DNA of 64,000 nucleotides from Sandaracinobacteroides sp039808025 (lineage in GTDB: Bacteria; Pseudomonadota; Alphaproteobacteria; Sphingomonadales; Sphingomonadaceae). The translations under genes were made by a program, and so were the position numbers. This document shows, piece by piece, positions 60,926 to 64,000 of this stretch. Numbering within the stretch: the first letter of the stretch is position 1; each line of letters starts with the position of its first letter. Where the stretch lies: positions 1 to 64,000 of the forward strand of contig JBDHSK010000002.1 of NCBI GenBank assembly GCA_039808025.1, given 5' to 3'. A model generated the notes under the pieces. That model saw nothing but the letters and a program-made list of their open reading frames with translations, had not been told where the DNA came from and ran no database searches.

Positions 60926-62800
60926 TTACTGACACGCCAGACATTCATCGTAATCGGTCTGAGGCAACTCCACTCTTTTCAGATCAATGGTGTTGTCGCT
61001 ATCCACAGCGCCGGCAAATCCGGCGCGCCGCACAGATTTTGAACGTAAGTAATAAAGCGACTTTATTCCCAACTCCCACGCCCGGAAGTGCAACATCATC
61101 AGATCCCACTTGTCGACATCAGCCGGCAGGAAAATGTTGAGCGATTGCGCCTGGTCGATATAGGGCGTTCGATCCCCCGCCAGCTCCAGAAGCCAGCGCT
61201 GGTCAATCTCGAAAGCGGTGCGGAACGTCGCCTTTTCATCTGCAGTCAGAAAATCGAGGTGTTGCACCGACCCTCCCTGCTCAAGGATGGAGTTCCACAC
61301 AGTTTCGGAATTCTTGGCTTTCTCGATCAGCAGTTTTTCCAGATAAGGGTTCTTGACCGCAAAGCTGCCCGACAGCGTCTTGTGGGTATAGATATTGGCT
61401 GGAATCGGCTCGATGCAGGCGCTGGCGCCACCGCAAATGATGCTGATCGACGCCGTGGGCGCGATCGCCATCTTGCAGGAAAACCGCTCCATCACGCCTT
61501 TTTCTGCCGCATCGGGGCACGGGCCACGTTCGGCAGCCAGCAGCATCGATGCCTCGTCTACCTTCTGGCGGATATGCCGGAACATCTTGAGATTCCAGGC
61601 TTTGGCCGCTGCCGATTCGAACGGCACACCATGCGACTGGAAATAGCTGTGCAACCCCATGACACCAAGGCCAACCGACCGCTCCCGGCTGGCTGCGTAG
61701 CGGGCGCGGGCCATTTCATCGGGTGCACGTTCAATATAATCAGACAGCACATTGTCGAGGAAACGCATGACATCCTCGATGAAGCGCGGCTGATCCTTCC
61801 ATTGATCCCAGGTCTCGATGTTGAGGCTCGACAGACAACAGACCGCCGTGCGGTCATTGCCCAGATGGTCAGGCCCGGTGGGAAGGGTGATCTCTGAGCA
61901 GAGATTGGACGTGGAAACCTTCAGCCCCAGTTCGCGCTGGTGGCGTGGCATGGTGCGATTCACCTGATCGATGAAGACGATATAAGGCTCACCGGTGGCG
62001 AGGCGGGTTTCAACCAGCTTCTGGAACAGCGAGCGCGCATCAACTTCCCCACGCTTGTCGCCGGTTTTGGGCGAGACGAGATCGAAGGTCTGGCCAGCAC
62101 GCACCGCCTCCATGAAGGCATCGGTGATCAGAACGCCATGGTGCAGATTCAGTGCCTTGCGGTTGAAATCGCCGCTGGGTTTGCGGATCTCGAGAAACTC
62201 CTCGATTTCAGGGTGTGACACGTCGAGATAAACGGCCGCCGACCCGCGCCGCAACGACCCCTGCGAAATGGCCAATGTCAGCGAATCCATCACCCGCACG
62301 AACGGAATGATGCCGCTGGTCTTGCCGTTGAGGCCCACTGGTTCGCCAATGCCGCGCACCCGCCCCCAATAGGTGCCGATGCCACCACCGCGTGACGCAA
62401 GCCACACATTCTCGTTCCAGGTATTGACGATGCCTTCCAGGCTGTCGTTCACGGAATTGAGATAGCAGCTGATCGGCAGGCCGCGACCGGTTCCACCGTT
62501 CGACAGAACCGGGGTGGCGGGCATGAACCACAGATTCGAGATATAATCATAGAGACGCTGGGCGTGGTCGGCATCGTCGGCATAGGCCGCTGCCACCCGG
62601 GCAAACAGATCCTGGCACCCTTCTCCCGGCAACAGGTAACGGTCGCGCAGAGTCTCGATTCCAAAGGCTGTCAGCTTGCTGTCCCGGCCCTGATCGATCT
62701 CAACGGGAAAGCGCGGGCCGAAAATGGCATGAGACGATGGTGGCGACGCAACAACTGTCGCCGATGTCGTCATGTCGGTTGTGCCGCGATCGAAATCCAT
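60926..62800 (-). CDS. nrdA: Ribonucleotide reductase alpha subunit
   Basis: 624 aa. Catalytic-loop and Cys regions MPATPVLSNGGTGRGLPISCYLNSVNDS, STSNLCSEITLPT, VCCLSSLNIETWDQW, IAPTASISIICGGASACIEPIPANIYT, and the C-terminal redox pair CLACQ. The N-terminus is short: no ATP-cone is visible. It converts ribonucleotides to deoxyribonucleotides. Start ATG 62800 follows GAGGGGATGAC; the gene is preceded by a long untranslated stretch. Confidence 0.95.
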   Translation of the reverse strand: MDFDRGTTDMTTSATVVASPPSSHAIFGPRFPVEIDQGRDSKLTAFGIETLRDRYLLPGEGCQDLFARVAAAYADDADHAQRLYDYISNLWFMPATPVLSNGGTGRGLPISCYLNSVNDSLEGIVNTWNENVWLASRGGGIGTYWGRVRGIGEPVGLNGKTSGIIPFVRVMDSLTLAISQGSLRRGSAAVYLDVSHPEIEEFLEIRKPSGDFNRKALNLHHGVLITDAFMEAVRAGQTFDLVSPKTGDKRGEVDARSLFQKLVETRLATGEPYIVFIDQVNRTMPRHQRELGLKVSTSNLCSEITLPTGPDHLGNDRTAVCCLSSLNIETWDQWKDQPRFIEDVMRFLDNVLSDYIERAPDEMARARYAASRERSVGLGVMGLHSYFQSHGVPFESAAAKAWNLKMFRHIRQKVDEASMLLAAERGPCPDAAEKGVMERFSCKMAIAPTASISIICGGASACIEPIPANIYTHKTLSGSFAVKNPYLEKLLIEKAKNSETVWNSILEQGGSVQHLDFLTADEKATFRTAFEIDQRWLLELAGDRTPYIDQAQSLNIFLPADVDKWDLMMLHFRAWELGIKSLYYLRSKSVRRAGFAGAVDSDNTIDLKRVELPQTDYDECLACQ

Positions 62801-63253
62801 GTCATCCCCTCATCTGCTAACCGGCCTGCCAGCACCAGCTGGCCAATCGTCCATCATCGCGCCTGTGTGGCTGCCTCTTGCCCGGCTGCCCTTTCAGGCC
62901 ACCCCCAATTCACACAGCGCGAACCTCCGCTGCCCGCTTGCAGCGCCATGACGGCCCGGTCGTGCATGATCCATATAGGAGGTGCTGAACGCGTTGGCGA
63001 ACCCGGTGGCATCCCTCCCGGCGATCACGCAATTCCGAGACTACTACCAATGGTAGCGATGTCAACGTTGGAACGCTATATTTTGTAGCTATTTTGGTTC
63101 TAACGGGTGTGACCGCGGATGAAAAATTTGCTGTGGATCAACCCGCGCATAACTGAAATTGGCCCTTTTTGCCGCTGGTTGCAACGGGTTTCTTGTATTT
63201 CACATGCATATTTTAGCACCCGCCGCAGAGGCATCGGCCATACCACTGGCTTG
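62801..63253. other. 453-base nrdA upstream region
   Basis: No convincing protein is seen. About 260 bases of GC-rich leader precede nrdA, then an AT-richer part (63060-63180) with minus-strand TTAGAA-17-TATAGC as a possible promoter, and a palindrome at 63044-63056. The long leader could hold an RNA regulator; I find no consensus for a cobalamin switch. Confidence 0.5.
63044..63056. promoter_or_regulatory. Palindrome upstream of nrdA
   Basis: CTACCA-A-TGGTAG is a perfect 6-base inverted repeat about 244 bases upstream of the nrdA start and just downstream of the AT-rich promoter candidate. It could be a repressor site such as an NrdR-type operator, but it does not match the usual NrdR box. 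Confidence 0.45.
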
Positions 63254-63281
63254 AAAAAAGCCGGCGGGTTTCCCCGCCGGC
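63254..63281 (-). terminator. Terminator of the PEPxxWA-CTERM protease gene
   Basis: GCCGGCGGG and CCCGCCGGC pair around a 4-base loop and are followed on the minus strand by TTTTTT. It lies 24 bases past the protease stop at 63305. Confidence 0.9.
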
Positions 63282-63304
63282 CCGGATGGATAGGGTCGCA
63301 AACC

Positions 63305-64000
63305 TCAGGCTGAGACGGAGTCGCGACGGCGGCGGCGGGCCGCAAGACCCACGGCGCCAAAGCCAACGATCAGCATCGCCCAGGTGGCCGGTTCCGGAAC
63401 GACCGAGTTGAGCCACTGCTGATGGATATACAGCGGGGCATAGCCGCTGAACTCTCCCCAGGATGAGTTCAGATCGTCATCGACATCGCCGTATGCAGAC
63501 CCGAAGCTGAGCCCATAAGAGGTGACCGAGGCAACCTTGCCGTCAACGAACTGTGGCCCACCCGAGTCGCCACCGGCAACGCCAACTTCCGTGGCGCCTC
63601 GCCAGCCGTCACAGCCCAGCAGGCTTCCGAAATCCATCGTGATGATGCACCCGGTGTCATTGGCGGCAAGCCCGTTGTCAAAGTCAGACACAAAGGAATA
63701 CTGCGCCTTCATTCCCCACCAGCTGTCATCCGTGAAGAATCCGCCGAACGCGGCATCCCCCAGGGCAAAGGAATATCTGTTATCACCCTGCCGCAGCCGG
63801 CCGTTGCCAAGGTTGGCGCCAACCGCACCACCGGTATCGGAACGGTTGCCATTACCAGCCACATTGAAATCGACCCCGGTCAGATCACCGCTATAATTGA
63901 TGCCATAGATGGTGGCGAAACTCGGGGCATCGGCCGCAAGGCCCAATACGGCTACGTCATTCTGATCAATGACTTCGCCCGTATAGCCAGGGTTGACGAA
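63305..64000 (-). CDS. Trypsin-like serine protease with PEPxxWA-CTERM tail, partial
   Basis: The frame is open to the right edge, so the true start lies outside the window and the TTG at 63946 is not the start. Visible landmarks are NDVAVLGL (catalytic Asp, matching DIAVL of S1 proteases), the motif GGDSGGPQFVDG (catalytic Ser) and TSYGLSFGSAYGDVD (substrate pocket region). The end VPEPATWAMLIVGFGAVG plus RRRRR is the sorting signal. The catalytic His must lie beyond the edge. It is a surface-sorted protease; substrate unknown. Confidence 0.88.
   Translation of the reverse strand, partial: FVNPGYTGEVIDQNDVAVLGLAADAPSFATIYGINYSGDLTGVDFNVAGNGNRSDTGGAVGANLGNGRLRQGDNRYSFALGDAAFGGFFTDDSWWGMKAQYSFVSDFDNGLAANDTGCIITMDFGSLLGCDGWRGATEVGVAGGDSGGPQFVDGKVASVTSYGLSFGSAYGDVDDDLNSSWGEFSGYAPLYIHQQWLNSVVPEPATWAMLIVGFGAVGLAARRRRRDSVSA

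Noticed and set aside
62801..63060. Cobalamin riboswitch upstream of nrdA
   Set aside because: No conserved B12-box or GCCACTG-like core is seen; the nrdA encoded is class Ia, which does not need B12.
63305..63946. 213-aa protein starting at TTG 63946
   Set aside because: The frame stays open to the window edge and the Asp-containing NDVAVLGL lies upstream of that TTG, so the gene is longer and partial.

Overview
The window is a high-GC chromosomal segment that looks like an alphaproteobacterium of the order Sphingomonadales. The main evidence is five proteins ending in a PEPxxWA-CTERM sorting signal (a VPEPATWALLIAGFGLVG-type tail plus Arg cluster). Supporting evidence is the housekeeping order rplU-rpmA-obgE-proB-proA-nadD-rsfS-rlmH, many 4-base stop/start overlaps, small alphaproteobacterial DUF genes (DUF2842, DUF3572, DUF465) and a TonB-dependent receptor. 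I cannot assign a genus. There is no phage, transposase, integrase, rRNA or CRISPR.

Layout. 1-4.1 kb: tRNA-Gln and two surface-polysaccharide genes (a lipid-linked sugar-phosphate transferase and a multi-SLBB export protein), followed by a 35-base tandem repeat. 4.1-8.5 kb: ilvE, a MarR regulator, proC, a DUF2842 gene, tRNA-Asp and mgtE. 8.5-13.7 kb: an ECF sigma / anti-sigma / periplasmic Spy-like operon, a TonB receptor divergent from a TetR regulator with a palindrome in the receptor's promoter spacer, and a uracil-DNA-glycosylase-like gene. 13.8-19.7 kb: a large repetitive PEPxxWA-CTERM protein, a two-component system, a small secreted Lys-rich peptide and a second PEPxxWA-CTERM protein. 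20-25 kb: clpP-clpX and a two-gene unit of a papain-like protease carrying tandem repeats plus an unknown protein. 24.3-28.8 kb: lytic transglycosylase, flhA, fliA and an SDR oxidoreductase. 28.9-34.4 kb: two DUF465 genes, an AmpG-like transporter, a YgjP-like metallopeptidase, and an acyltransferase-RidA-HAD-DUF3572 run ending at rpmG. 34.4-47.6 kb: a long minus-strand housekeeping block (rplU, rpmA, obgE, proB, proA, nadD, rsfS, rlmH, ridA-like, plsY, dprA, topA, rnr) interrupted between proB and proA by an opposite-strand, AT-richer PEPxxWA-CTERM gene. 47.7-55.4 kb: ppc, a ComM-like ATPase, two DUF805 genes, a dicarboxylate/cation symporter, a DUF6491-like lipoprotein candidate and a fourth PEPxxWA-CTERM protein. 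55.4-64 kb: etfB-etfA-3-hydroxyacyl-CoA dehydrogenase, DUF3597, a CoxE-like VWA protein, nrdA-nrdB with a long leader, and, running off the right edge, a trypsin-like protease with a PEPxxWA-CTERM tail.

Most of the window is ordinary core metabolism and translation. The parts most worth following are the papain-like protease unit, the PEPxxWA-CTERM substrates (including one wedged into the proline operon and one that is a serine protease), the sigma/anti-sigma/periplasmic-sensor operon, the reduced flhA-fliA locus, and the TetR-TonB receptor promoter. All functions are assigned by reading motifs in the translated sequence; no database search was run.
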